Below are positions 35,725 through 43,884 of a stretch of DNA of 64,000 bases, one piece after another (the first letter of the stretch is position 1; each line of letters begins with the position of its first letter). The notes under the pieces were generated by a model that saw only the letters and a list, made by a program, of their open reading frames with translations, searched no databases and was not told the DNA's origin. The stretch is from Phycisphaerales bacterium (GTDB lineage: Bacteria; Planctomycetota; Phycisphaerae; Phycisphaerales; SM1A02), in NCBI GenBank assembly GCA_030748575.1, contig JASMLR010000005.1:99235-163234 (forward strand), given 5' to 3'. The translations under genes were made by a program, and so were the position numbers.

Positions 35725-37280
35725 GGAGTGGAGTGTACGCCCACCAACACCAGACCGACCCAACAGAGCCCGACCGCTGCGGCGGCGGCGCCTCGTCTCC
35801 ACCGACTCCTGCAGGAGAGTGCCAGCACAGATGCTGCAATCACACAGACCACCCATAGCCACCCGGGCCTGTGAACATCAATCGGCGTCGCTGGAAGGAG
35901 GTCAAGGACTTTGACCGACCACCACAGCCAACTTGCCGACGCATCCAGAACCCATCCAACCAGTCCGTCAAGTGGCGGGCACCAACTCACCAGAAGACGG
36001 ACATACCCAAGCCACAGCACCGCGGTCACCAGCGGCGTCAACATCAGGGTGGCCGGGACGCCGAGCGGGCTGAACATCCCGAAGTGATGAACGGCGATCG
36101 GAGAAGCAATCAGCCAGGCTGTCATCGATACGCGAACAGCCAGCCACCAGCGACTCGGCGGCGCGCCAGGCATGGATATCCGTCGGGACCACAGAGGTAG
36201 CACCCAGATGAGACCGGCAACGACAGCGAAACTCAACTGAAAGGACGCATCTGCAACCGCACGTGGGTCCATCCACAGAACGGCGACAGCAGCAATGGAC
36301 CACAGCGAACCTGACGGAACCCGCCAACGCCACGCCATCAGCGCCGCCGCCATCACAACCATGATTCCGGCCCGAGCCAGCGGCGTGCGGACGTCGCCGA
36401 TGATCATCAGGATCGCCGTCATCAGGATGACCAGCAGAAGTGTGCTTCCGGGCCGCACGCCGAGCAGCCTGCATCCGAATACCGTCAGGCCACAGAGGAT
36501 CGCCAGATGCAACCCGCTGACTGCAAGCAAATGGGCTGTTCCGGTCGATCGAAACGGCGCCGCCAGGTGCCGCCAGGTGTGATTTCGATCCCCAAGGGTG
36601 ATGGCCGCAACCATCGAGCTGAGACGACCAGGCTGCACCGGCTCAGAGACCATCGACTTCCGCGCTGCAGCCCGAAGGCCCGACACCGTCTGATGTGCCC
36701 GGGAGGGCGGCGCGCGTGCCGTGACCTGAGACGTGTCGAATACCTCCACAAACACCGACCACCGTCCCCTGAATTGCGTCGATCGGCCCCTCCCACACAC
36801 CTCCAGTTCTGCGCCGACCGGCGGCTCACCAGACCACCCGGCGATCATCACGTCGCCCTGAACCGGCACCCAACGTCCTGACGCAGACCTGGTCTCCAGT
36901 GCTCGGCCCTCAAACAGGCCGCCCCGCACGTTCCGGTGAACCACCATCCGGATGTGGACCGGGCCGATATGCGCGTGACCGAAGTAGTGAATCAGGTCGT
37001 CATGCGGCACCGTCTGAGTGGAAGATCCGGCGCGACCGGCGGCCAAGAGCAGTGGAATCACAACCCAGACCACGCGCTGGCTTCGCCCACGCATGTGAAG
37101 TATCGCCGGAATCCACACGCTCAAGGCCACCACCGCCCCGATCCAAACCCACCAGGGCAGCGTCGAGGTGACGCCAACGACCGAGCCGACGATCCAGGAC
37201 ACCGCCACCGTCGGACAGATGCCGACATGACTTGGCGGTTCAGCACAAGGCGGGCGGGGCATGCATGAGGAGCATGCCAT
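35721..37280 (-). CDS. ComEC/Rec2-type competence channel protein
   Basis: 519 aa polytopic protein with the ComEC core signature (STGTAHLLAVSGLHLAILCGL) and long hydrophobic helices, an N-terminal region containing the small OB-like part, and no C-terminal metallo-beta-lactamase domain, so it is the short form. ComEC conducts single-stranded DNA across the inner membrane in transformation. Several starts are possible near 37262-37283; I took ATG 37280, which follows GGAAGTG. Divergent from holB. Confidence 0.8.
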   Translation of the reverse strand: MACSSCMPRPPCAEPPSHVGICPTVAVSWIVGSVVGVTSTLPWWVWIGAVVALSVWIPAILHMRGRSQRVVWVVIPLLLAAGRAGSSTQTVPHDDLIHYFGHAHIGPVHIRMVVHRNVRGGLFEGRALETRSASGRWVPVQGDVMIAGWSGEPPVGAELEVCGRGRSTQFRGRWSVFVEVFDTSQVTARAPPSRAHQTVSGLRAAARKSMVSEPVQPGRLSSMVAAITLGDRNHTWRHLAAPFRSTGTAHLLAVSGLHLAILCGLTVFGCRLLGVRPGSTLLLVILMTAILMIIGDVRTPLARAGIMVVMAAALMAWRWRVPSGSLWSIAAVAVLWMDPRAVADASFQLSFAVVAGLIWVLPLWSRRISMPGAPPSRWWLAVRVSMTAWLIASPIAVHHFGMFSPLGVPATLMLTPLVTAVLWLGYVRLLVSWCPPLDGLVGWVLDASASWLWWSVKVLDLLPATPIDVHRPGWLWVVCVIAASVLALSCRSRWRRGAAAAAVGLCWVGLVLVGVHSTP

Positions 37281-37330
37281 CACTTCCGCACGGCCCCCTC
37301 ATGCGCCCCCAAAACGCCTGATGAATCCAC

Positions 37331-37336
37331 TAGGCT
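37331..37336 (+). promoter_or_regulatory. Putative -10 box (TAGGCT) for holB
   Basis: TAGGCT ends 8 nt before ATG 37345. This ATG also begins exactly where the conserved HolB N-terminus begins, supporting a leaderless start there. Confidence 0.45.
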
Positions 37337-37344
37337 TCCCCGGA

Positions 37345-38397
37345 ATGAGACGGATCCTGGGCCATACTGAAGCGCTAAACGTCTTCCAACAAGCGCTCGC
37401 ACTTGATCGATTGCATCACGCCTGGATTCTGTCCGGCCCTGCAGGTGTCGGAAAGTCACTGGTTGCATCGGCCGTCGCCGCGGCCCTTCTGGATCCGGAC
37501 GTGGACGGAGCCCGCATCGGGTGTGGTGATGACGTCACATCACACGCAGGTCGGCTGCTTGATGCCGGAACGCATCCTGACCTTCATCTCATTCACCGCG
37601 AACTTGCTGCTGTCAGTAAGAACCCACGCCTTCGGGAACGTAAGCAACTGAACATTCCCCTTGACCTGCTCCGCGAGACCGTGCTGGGAGGTCGTACGTC
37701 GGATGGAGTTGTTCACGAAGCCGCTGCCTACCGGACTCCGGTCATGGCCAGGGCCAAGGTGTTCATCATCGATGAAGCAGAGCGCCTGGATCTGCCCGGG
37801 CAGAATGCGCTTCTCAAAACGCTCGAAGAGCCTCCTTCGGCAACGTACTTCTTTCTGGTCACGAGCCGACCTGAGCGGATGCTTCCGACGATTCGCAGCC
37901 GCTGCCAGCACGTCCGGCTGGGACGTCTGAGCCAGCGTGATATGGACACCTGGTTCGACCAGAACGACATTGCTTCGGCCGACCGGCCGCCACTCTCCGA
38001 CTTCGCCGATGGTGCGCCGGGCCTGGCTGATCTTGCCGTCAGACGCGACCTCCTTGATTGGATCCAGACACTTGATCCGTTGCTTTCAAGCCTCGATCAG
38101 GGCCGCTGGACCGCCGACATGGTGACGGAAATGTCGGATCGGATCGAAGCATGGTCGAAGGCCGTCGTCTCTGAAAACACGCGGGCCAGCAAGGACTCTG
38201 CAAACAGAGATGGCGCCGAGATGATGCTGCGGATGCTTGCAGAGCATGCACGAGCCAAGCTTCGACGGCAGCCAGACGAGCACATATGCGCCATCATCGA
38301 TCGCATTGCCGAGGCTGAGCGGCAATGCCAGGCGGGGCTCAATCTCAAGCACGTTCTTGAAGCGCTTACGGCCGAGTGGTCGGTGACACCGGCGTAA
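37345..38397 (+). CDS. holB: DNA polymerase III delta-prime subunit
   Basis: Clamp-loader AAA+ protein (350 aa from this start): RILGHTEALNVFQQAL, a P-loop GPAGVGKSLVA, VFIIDEAERLDLPGQNALLKTLEEPP (Walker B plus the delta-prime/DnaX signature) and the Arg-finger region SRCQHVRLG. A longer open frame upstream (ATG 37261 or 37321) adds residues unlike the family and overlaps comEC. Its 3' end overlaps the convergent lgt gene by 32 bases. Confidence 0.9.
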   Translation: MRRILGHTEALNVFQQALALDRLHHAWILSGPAGVGKSLVASAVAAALLDPDVDGARIGCGDDVTSHAGRLLDAGTHPDLHLIHRELAAVSKNPRLRERKQLNIPLDLLRETVLGGRTSDGVVHEAAAYRTPVMARAKVFIIDEAERLDLPGQNALLKTLEEPPSATYFFLVTSRPERMLPTIRSRCQHVRLGRLSQRDMDTWFDQNDIASADRPPLSDFADGAPGLADLAVRRDLLDWIQTLDPLLSSLDQGRWTADMVTEMSDRIEAWSKAVVSENTRASKDSANRDGAEMMLRMLAEHARAKLRRQPDEHICAIIDRIAEAERQCQAGLNLKHVLEALTAEWSVTPA

Positions 38398-39388
38398 GGG
38401 GCGCAAGCCCGCCGATCGGTGGAATTGTGCGGCTGCTGCAGATCCACACGATCACAATCCCGGCGATGATCATGAACACACTCAGAAGTTGTCCACGCTG
38501 CAGGCCGGCCAGAATCGCCACACCTTCATCCGGTTGTCGTACGAACTCGGTCAGGATGCGAAGCACACCGTAGGTGATTGCAAACCACCCGCACACGACA
38601 CCTGGCTTTCGAGGTCGCCACCACACGGCGGCCAGCACGAGCAGCAACACAGGACCATCGCTGAACGCCTGAATCAATTGTGACGGCCAGTACGCGGTCA
38701 TGTGGGGCATAACCAATGCTTCAGCACGAGCATCTCCGGCCCGCAGGGCCGCTTCGAGCATCATCGGCAGGTCTTCTGATGATCCATACTCCACCGACGC
38801 AGCGGTCAGATCCACGCCGCCGCGTCCAACTTCTTCCGGGTACTTCACGCTCCACCATGGGGGGTCCATCTGGCCTGCTTCCGAGAGCCGTTTGCCCCAC
38901 AACTCCCCGTTGATGAAGTTGGCAAGACGTCCCAGGAACAGTCCAGGCGTCGCCGCGATGGCTGCGAGGTCAATCAGATGGAGCGCAGGCAGGCGGTGCC
39001 GGACCGCAAAGGCGACCATGGCAATCGCCACGCCAATGATGCCGCCGTGGCTGGCCATGCCGCCCCGATGGATGGCGAGCAGTTCCCACCAGGGAGGGCT
39101 GGATGTGAAGGTCACCAGAATCGCGGGGTTGTAAAACAGTGCGTAGCCCAGCCGGCCACCGGCAATCACCCCGACCACGGCATAGACCATGAGGTCTCCG
39201 ACCGCGCTGGTCGACAGTGGAGATCGGTCTGTCCGCGCCATCCAACGAATGAACACCCACGCCAGCACGAAGCCGGCCAGATACGCCAGGCCGTACCAGC
39301 GAATGCCCATGGTCGGCGACAGGGGGATGGCGACCGGATCGAGCCGATGTAAGTAGGATTCGGCAACGAGACTGGTAAGGGCATGCAT
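38366..39388 (-). CDS. lgt: Prolipoprotein diacylglyceryl transferase
   Basis: Multi-pass enzyme with the Lgt N-terminus (IRWYGLAYLAGFVLAW), the GGRLGYALFYNP segment and the catalytic-region HRGGMASHGGIIGVAIA plus GRLANFINGELWGK. It transfers diacylglycerol from phosphatidylglycerol to the lipobox Cys, and so matures the many lipoproteins in this window. 340 aa is longer than E. coli Lgt because of an insert around residues 180-220. 3' end overlaps holB. Confidence 0.93.
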   Translation of the reverse strand: MHALTSLVAESYLHRLDPVAIPLSPTMGIRWYGLAYLAGFVLAWVFIRWMARTDRSPLSTSAVGDLMVYAVVGVIAGGRLGYALFYNPAILVTFTSSPPWWELLAIHRGGMASHGGIIGVAIAMVAFAVRHRLPALHLIDLAAIAATPGLFLGRLANFINGELWGKRLSEAGQMDPPWWSVKYPEEVGRGGVDLTAASVEYGSSEDLPMMLEAALRAGDARAEALVMPHMTAYWPSQLIQAFSDGPVLLLVLAAVWWRPRKPGVVCGWFAITYGVLRILTEFVRQPDEGVAILAGLQRGQLLSVFMIIAGIVIVWICSSRTIPPIGGLAPLTPVSPTTRP

Positions 39389-39464
39389 AGGTAGGGTGAT
39401 TCCCTGTCCGGAAGGGGCGTCGTTGTACCACGAATGGGCTCGAATTGCCCGGAATTGAGCGTGT

Positions 39465-40502
39465 ATGAGCAGTGCACTGGATCCCCTTGACGTCCTTCGC
39501 CGGTTGGTGAACGGTCACCACCTGGATGCCCCAACCATGGACGCGCTCTTTGAGGCCATGATGCATGGGACGCTGGATCCTCCACAGACGGCAGCCGTGC
39601 TCTCGCTCATGGCGGCCCGAGATCCAGACCCGCAGGAACTGGCCGCGGCAGCCCGCGTCATGCGCCGGCATGTGACGGCCATTCCCGTCGCCGGCGATCG
39701 CGACCGCCTTCTGGATACCGCAGGAACTGGCGGGGCCCCTAAGACGTTCAACGTCTCCACGGCCGCGGCCATCGTCGCAGCCGGAGGGGGGATTCCCGTC
39801 GCCAAACACGGGAACCGCTCACGAACCGGCCGAGGATCTGCAGAGGTGCTCGCCGCCCTGGGCGTCAATATCGACGCCGGACCTGACATTCAGGGGGCGT
39901 GCCTCGAGCAGGCCGGCGTGGCCTTCTGCTTTGCCATCCACCATCACCCGGCCACACGCTTTGTCGTCCCCGTGCGGCGGTCCCTGGCCTTTCCGACCAT
40001 CTTCAACCTGCTCGGACCCCTGACCAATCCAGGTGGCGCCAGGCGGCAACTGCTGGGCGTCTGGGATCAGCGGTTCGGCCGGCTCATGGCCGAAGCGCTC
40101 CTTCAGCTCGGGGCCATCCGAGGCATCGTGGCCCATGCGGCCGATGGGCTGGACGAGATATCCATCTCCGCGCCGACCACCCTGTGGCACGTTGAAGAGG
40201 GGGGCATTCGCGAGGAGGTCATTGCTCCGGACATGGTTGGGCTTCCGGTTCACCCGATCGAATCGGTGACGGCGGGGGATCTCGATGATGCGGCCGCTAT
40301 GGTGCAATTGGTGCTGGACGGATCCGACCAGGGTCCTGCTCGGGACATGGTGCTGATCAATGCGGCCGCGGCCATGCTGGCAGGTGGGGGGGTTGATGAC
40401 TTGCAGGAGGGCGTTGAGCGAGCCCGATCGGTCATCGACGACGGCCTGGCCGTGCGGACGCTGCAACTGCTGGCGGATGTCAGCCAATCGACAGATGTGT
40501 GA
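39465..40502 (+). CDS. trpD: Anthranilate phosphoribosyltransferase
   Basis: 345 aa with the TrpD anthranilate/PRPP motifs DTAGTGG (GTGGD-like), FNVSTAAAIVAAGGG, KHGNRSRTGRGSAEVLAALGV and the metal-binding GLDEISI. It is the second step of tryptophan synthesis. No other trp gene is adjacent. The gene is followed by a hairpin-plus-T-run that probably ends transcription. Confidence 0.95.
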   Translation: MSSALDPLDVLRRLVNGHHLDAPTMDALFEAMMHGTLDPPQTAAVLSLMAARDPDPQELAAAARVMRRHVTAIPVAGDRDRLLDTAGTGGAPKTFNVSTAAAIVAAGGGIPVAKHGNRSRTGRGSAEVLAALGVNIDAGPDIQGACLEQAGVAFCFAIHHHPATRFVVPVRRSLAFPTIFNLLGPLTNPGGARRQLLGVWDQRFGRLMAEALLQLGAIRGIVAHAADGLDEISISAPTTLWHVEEGGIREEVIAPDMVGLPVHPIESVTAGDLDDAAAMVQLVLDGSDQGPARDMVLINAAAAMLAGGGVDDLQEGVERARSVIDDGLAVRTLQLLADVSQSTDV

Positions 40503-40559
40503 CGCGGCGAAGCCGCGTGTGCTTGATGGAAGGAGAAAACTCTCTCCTCCTCGTTTTTA
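40502..40559 (+). terminator. Putative trpD terminator
   Basis: A 7-bp stem ACGCGGC/GCCGCGT (40502-40518) starts at the stop codon. A second short stem AGGAGA/TCTCCT follows and ends near a T-run (GTTTTTA, 40553-40559). Confidence 0.55.
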
Positions 40560-40960
40560 TCCCTGTCGCGCGGTGGAACACATACGGCATACATGTGTAA
40601 ACAACCAGAATCAACCACGTTAGAACCCATATGCGCGTATGGAGAACCTGTTGTTTAGGGTGTCATTCGTTGTCGCCAGATGCCGCTATCGAGCGGTTTG
40701 AGACACCGCTATAGAGCCTTTGGAACATCATGGCCACCAATGTGACAGGTGGGTAGGGTCAGAACACACAACGTTTGACAGGTTGTTCACTTGATATACA
40801 GGTCGAGCCCAGGCTCGCTGGGGCGGCGACACCACGCGGCACCCTTTGAATCGAGTCGACACCAACCGCGATGAGTTGTGATCGGACCTGAGCCTTGTTT
40901 GGCAGGCATTTCGGCGAGAGCATTTCAGCGAGCACAGTTGTAGGCGAGCACCATTGCTGG
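40560..40960. other. Long non-coding interval downstream of dnaA; candidate origin-associated region
   Basis: About 400 bases without a supported gene, visibly more AT-rich than its surroundings. It holds an inverted repeat ACACAT/ATGTGT (40578-40598), a near-palindrome CCATATGCGCGTATGG (40628-40643), a 12-bp direct repeat CCGCTAT(C/A)GAGC at 40683 and 40706, two weak DnaA-box-like 9-mers (TGTGTAAAC at 40594, TTGTTCACT at 40783), and a TTGACA at 40775-40780 followed 14 nt later by TATACA. These could be origin elements or an untranslated transcript. Confidence 0.35.
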
Positions 40961-42307
40961 TCAGGACTGCTCAAGCAGAACGGACTCCAACTGAGCAATG
41001 TCCTGATCGAGCCGGTCATCTCCGGTTCGCTTGCCATCGATCGATTTGATCGCATGCATGACCGTGGTGTGATCGCGTCCACCGAAGTAGCCACCAATCT
41101 CACCAAGGCTGAACCGAGTGTGCTTGCGGGCCAGATACATGCCAATCTGCCTGGGAAGCGACACACTCTTGTGACGCCGCTTAGAGAGCAGTTCTGTGAG
41201 TTTCAGGCCGTAGTAACCCGAAACCGTGTCCAAAATGTCCTGGATCGTCAATTGGGTTGATCCATTGCTTCGGAACTGCTCGCCGATCGCCCGCTTGGTC
41301 ATGGCAAGGTCAACTTCAGCACCGTCCAGCATGGCAACGGTCTGAATCTTGGTGATGGCCCCTTCAATCTCTCGAATATTCGTGTCGATCCTCGCAGCGA
41401 TGTACCCAGCCACGTCGTCAGGAAGTTGTAGTGATCGAAGCGCCGCCTTGGACTTGACGATCGCTACACGAGTCTCATAGCAGGGCCGCTCAATATTGGC
41501 GACCAACCCGCAACCGAATCGGCTTGTGAGCCGCTCTTCAAGATCCGGGATCTCATTGGGGGGCGCATCAGAACTCAGAACAACCTGCCGCCCGCCCTGA
41601 TACAGCGTGTTGAAGGTGTGGAAGAACTCTTCCTGTGATGGGCCACGATTCGACAGATCATGAATGTCATCGACGACAAGCAGATCATAGTTTCGGAATC
41701 GATGTCGGAAGGAGTTCATCTCACCACCCTGAACCGCATCCAGGAACTGATTCATGAATGCGTTGCAGGATGTGTAGTAGATGCGCATACCCGGGTCGTT
41801 TCGCATCGCCTGTTGGCAGATCGCCTGAAGAAGATGTGTCTTGCCAAGGCCGACACCGCCATGCACAAAGAATGGGTTGTACGCGCGACCAGGCTGCTGC
41901 GCGACCGCGAGGGCCGCCGCATGCGCAAGCCTGTTGTCAGGACCAACAACAAATGAATCAAACGAGTAATCCGGCGAGAGCAGCATCTCACCATCCAGAT
42001 CGATCGATGCGCGAGATGTTGCGCCCGACACCACTTCGTCCTTCGGAATGGACGACAATTGATCTGGTGTGATGAACTCGACGCCAAGGAGTCGTCCTGT
42101 TGCGGATTGTGTCGCATCGGTGAACGGCTCTGTGCATGAGCGTTGGAGGTATCGAAGTTGCACTGGCTCATGGACCAGGAACCTGATCGTTCCTCCATCC
42201 ATGTCAACTGCTTCAATGTCATTGAACCAATGCCGGCAGATCGATGGATAGGAGTCCCACAGGTGTTCCAATACGGAACGCATCACTGTTGAATCAACCA
42301 TGGCCAT
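40961..42307 (-). CDS. dnaA: Chromosomal replication initiator protein DnaA
   Basis: 448 aa. Domain I (SVLEHLWDSYPSICRHWF), a linker, the AAA+ core with GGVGLGKTHLLQAI, DLLVVDDIHDLSN (Walker B) and SRFGCGLVANIERP, and domain IV with the DnaA signature GGRDHTTVMHAIKSI. It binds DnaA boxes and melts the origin. ATG 42307 has AGAGAG 8-13 nt upstream; ATG 42301 is an alternative. The gene lies between two non-coding segments with origin-like features. Confidence 0.96.
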   Translation of the reverse strand: MAMVDSTVMRSVLEHLWDSYPSICRHWFNDIEAVDMDGGTIRFLVHEPVQLRYLQRSCTEPFTDATQSATGRLLGVEFITPDQLSSIPKDEVVSGATSRASIDLDGEMLLSPDYSFDSFVVGPDNRLAHAAALAVAQQPGRAYNPFFVHGGVGLGKTHLLQAICQQAMRNDPGMRIYYTSCNAFMNQFLDAVQGGEMNSFRHRFRNYDLLVVDDIHDLSNRGPSQEEFFHTFNTLYQGGRQVVLSSDAPPNEIPDLEERLTSRFGCGLVANIERPCYETRVAIVKSKAALRSLQLPDDVAGYIAARIDTNIREIEGAITKIQTVAMLDGAEVDLAMTKRAIGEQFRSNGSTQLTIQDILDTVSGYYGLKLTELLSKRRHKSVSLPRQIGMYLARKHTRFSLGEIGGYFGGRDHTTVMHAIKSIDGKRTGDDRLDQDIAQLESVLLEQS

Positions 42308-42391
42308 CAATCACTCTCTTCCAGCAGACACACCCAACTCAGAAAGAGGCAAAGACAACACTCGCCTCCCCCACCAAACCAACACCAGAAA

Positions 42392-43336
42392 CTACGGCTC
42401 CACGACCGATCCGTCAACCACCTTCACTTCGGATTGACCCGACTCTTCGAGCTGGGCGTCGTATCGCGCGCGGTTACGGCGGTGGTCCATGAGCATGTGA
42501 ACTCGGCGGGCGTCGTCCTCAGAGAGCACCTCGTCGATCCGCTGCCGGGCCTGCTCAAGGCTGCTCCGCCGTGAGGCGTGAAGCAGGACAACCGTGTCGG
42601 CTTTCCAGGCCTCCATCAGTTCCGGCAGGTCTTCAACGTGCAGGTGCCGTCCAATTCGCGCTCGATCGCGGTGTTCTGGGTTGAAAAATGTGCATTCAGC
42701 GAGCACAACCTTGGCGTCGCAGAACTCAGGACGCAGCAGGTGAGCGCACCGTTGTGTGTCCCCGGTGTAGGCGAGAAGCGGGATTTCCAATGTGTAGGTG
42801 ACGGTTTCGCCACGGTCCCGGATCTCCCGGATCTCCCGCTGAGATCGACCAGCCAGTTCGGGCTTCAGTTTACTTCGGTACTCGATCGCCGCGTACCCCA
42901 GAGATGCGGTTCCATGGTGCATCTCAATCGCCCGAAGTCGCACGTTCGGCTTGAGTTGCACCTCTTCAAGGTGCTCCATGCCATGAATCTGGTACGGCGT
43001 CTCCTGATTCTCGATGGGCACCCAGGCGGCCATCATGTCCATCAGCGGCCGCTCCAGCCGGGCCGGGCAGACACATCGGCCGACCCCCATCTTCTGAAAT
43101 ACACGTTGACTGAACCAATAAGGAAGCCCGCCGACGTGGTCCATGTGCCCGTGGCTGATGGCCACAAGGGGGGATGACAGTGCCATTCTGGGGCACCACC
43201 CAAGATCAAAGACGACGTTCAGCTCCGGCACCTGCACCACTGTGCCCTCGCCGGCGACACTCGATCCCTGCACCCGCCAGGGGGGGCAGTACAGAAAGCC
43301 AAGCCGCTCGCAGAGCAGCGGACGCTTTGGAACCAT
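42392..43336 (-). CDS. MBL-fold metallohydrolase, ribonuclease Z-like
   Basis: 314 aa. The zinc motif SHGHMDHVGGLPYW (HxHxDH), HHGTASLGY, a metal Asp in AYTGDTQR and a late His in LLHASRR match RNase Z/ElaC-type beta-lactamase folds, with a variant C-terminus. It may process tRNA 3' ends (tRNA-Ala here lacks an encoded CCA) or be another phosphodiesterase. GGAGG is 8-9 nt before ATG 43336; two upstream ATGs lack this. Same strand as dnaA, 84 bases upstream of it. Confidence 0.8.
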   Translation of the reverse strand: MVPKRPLLCERLGFLYCPPWRVQGSSVAGEGTVVQVPELNVVFDLGWCPRMALSSPLVAISHGHMDHVGGLPYWFSQRVFQKMGVGRCVCPARLERPLMDMMAAWVPIENQETPYQIHGMEHLEEVQLKPNVRLRAIEMHHGTASLGYAAIEYRSKLKPELAGRSQREIREIRDRGETVTYTLEIPLLAYTGDTQRCAHLLRPEFCDAKVVLAECTFFNPEHRDRARIGRHLHVEDLPELMEAWKADTVVLLHASRRSSLEQARQRIDEVLSEDDARRVHMLMDHRRNRARYDAQLEESGQSEVKVVDGSVVEP

Positions 43337-43610
43337 TGATCCAACCTCCGAGGCGACGCTTTCGCGCCGGCCGGTACCACGTGAACCCGCCATGGTACCG
43401 GGCCAGATACCTCCCGCAGGTACCCAGCCAATTGGCGAAACCACCCGGCACACGCACCAAGCCGCGTGGTCACAGTCGCGAGCCTGTGGGGAAGGTGTGA
43501 ACAAGGTGTGAATAGGGTGTCAGTAACACCAAAAGGGGCATTTGGAGCCCTTTGAGCAGGCGTGGCCGATTTCGCCTCAGTCCACCCCGGGGTGGGCCGA
43601 TGCAGGTCAC
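43337..43610. other. Divergent intergenic region, candidate replication origin (oriC)
   Basis: 274 bases between the divergent MBL gene and a short hypothetical gene. It contains the phased DnaA-box-like array (43485-43526) and, beside it, an imperfect hairpin CAAAAGGGGC/GCCCTTTG (43529-43556). It is 1.2 kb upstream of dnaA. No strongly AT-rich unwinding stretch is visible, which is the main argument against it. Confidence 0.35.
43485..43526 (-). repeat. Four DnaA-box-like 9-mers in exact 11-bp phase
   Basis: Plus-strand units TGTGGGGAAGG, TGTGAACAAGG, TGTGAATAGGG and TGTCAGTAA start at 43485, 43496, 43507 and 43518. Read on the minus strand the 9-mers are TTCCCCACA, TTGTTCACA, CTATTCACA and TTACTGACA, with 2, 1, 1 and 2 mismatches to TTATNCACA. 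Confidence 0.55.
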
Positions 43611-43883
43611 ATGAGCGAGATTCCCAAGCCAACAGACGCCCTGGAAGCGGCCGCCCGACTCAACGTGATTCTGGAGACGATCCGCGCCGCGTCGGTCGAT
43701 TGGCGTCTGAGCCGTCAATCGCTTCAGGCCCTCACGAGCGCCATGGCTGCGGACCCGTCACTCGAGTCCGTCGTGGCCTCACACCTGAGTCATCGCGTCG
43801 ACAGCGCATCAGGTGTGGCATGTGACATCGCGCAGCACGCCGCTGAGATCGAGGCGCTGATGACGTCACTTCGCAGAAAGTGA
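43611..43883 (+). CDS. Short hypothetical protein (90 aa)
   Basis: Fully helical, acidic, no signal or membrane segment. ATG 43611 follows AGGT by 3-7 nt; a longer frame from 43542 would run through the intergenic region. It ends one base before the stop of the convergent prenyl synthase. The length and helical composition suit a small accessory subunit (for example the XseB size class), but no conserved motif supports that. Confidence 0.5.
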   Translation: MSEIPKPTDALEAAARLNVILETIRAASVDWRLSRQSLQALTSAMAADPSLESVVASHLSHRVDSASGVACDIAQHAAEIEALMTSLRRK

Positions 43884-43884
43884 T

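Noticed and set aside
36560..36585. Tandem GCCGCCAGGT pair within comEC
   Set aside because: Two short copies in a coding sequence are expected by chance in GC-rich DNA.
40775..40800. TTGACA - TATACA promoter in the region downstream of dnaA
   Set aside because: The spacing is only 14 nt, too short for a sigma-70 promoter, and no gene follows on that strand. Kept only as a note.
43542..43610. Longer N-terminus for the 90-aa gene at 43611
   Set aside because: The extra residues show no conserved pattern and would extend into the candidate origin hairpin.
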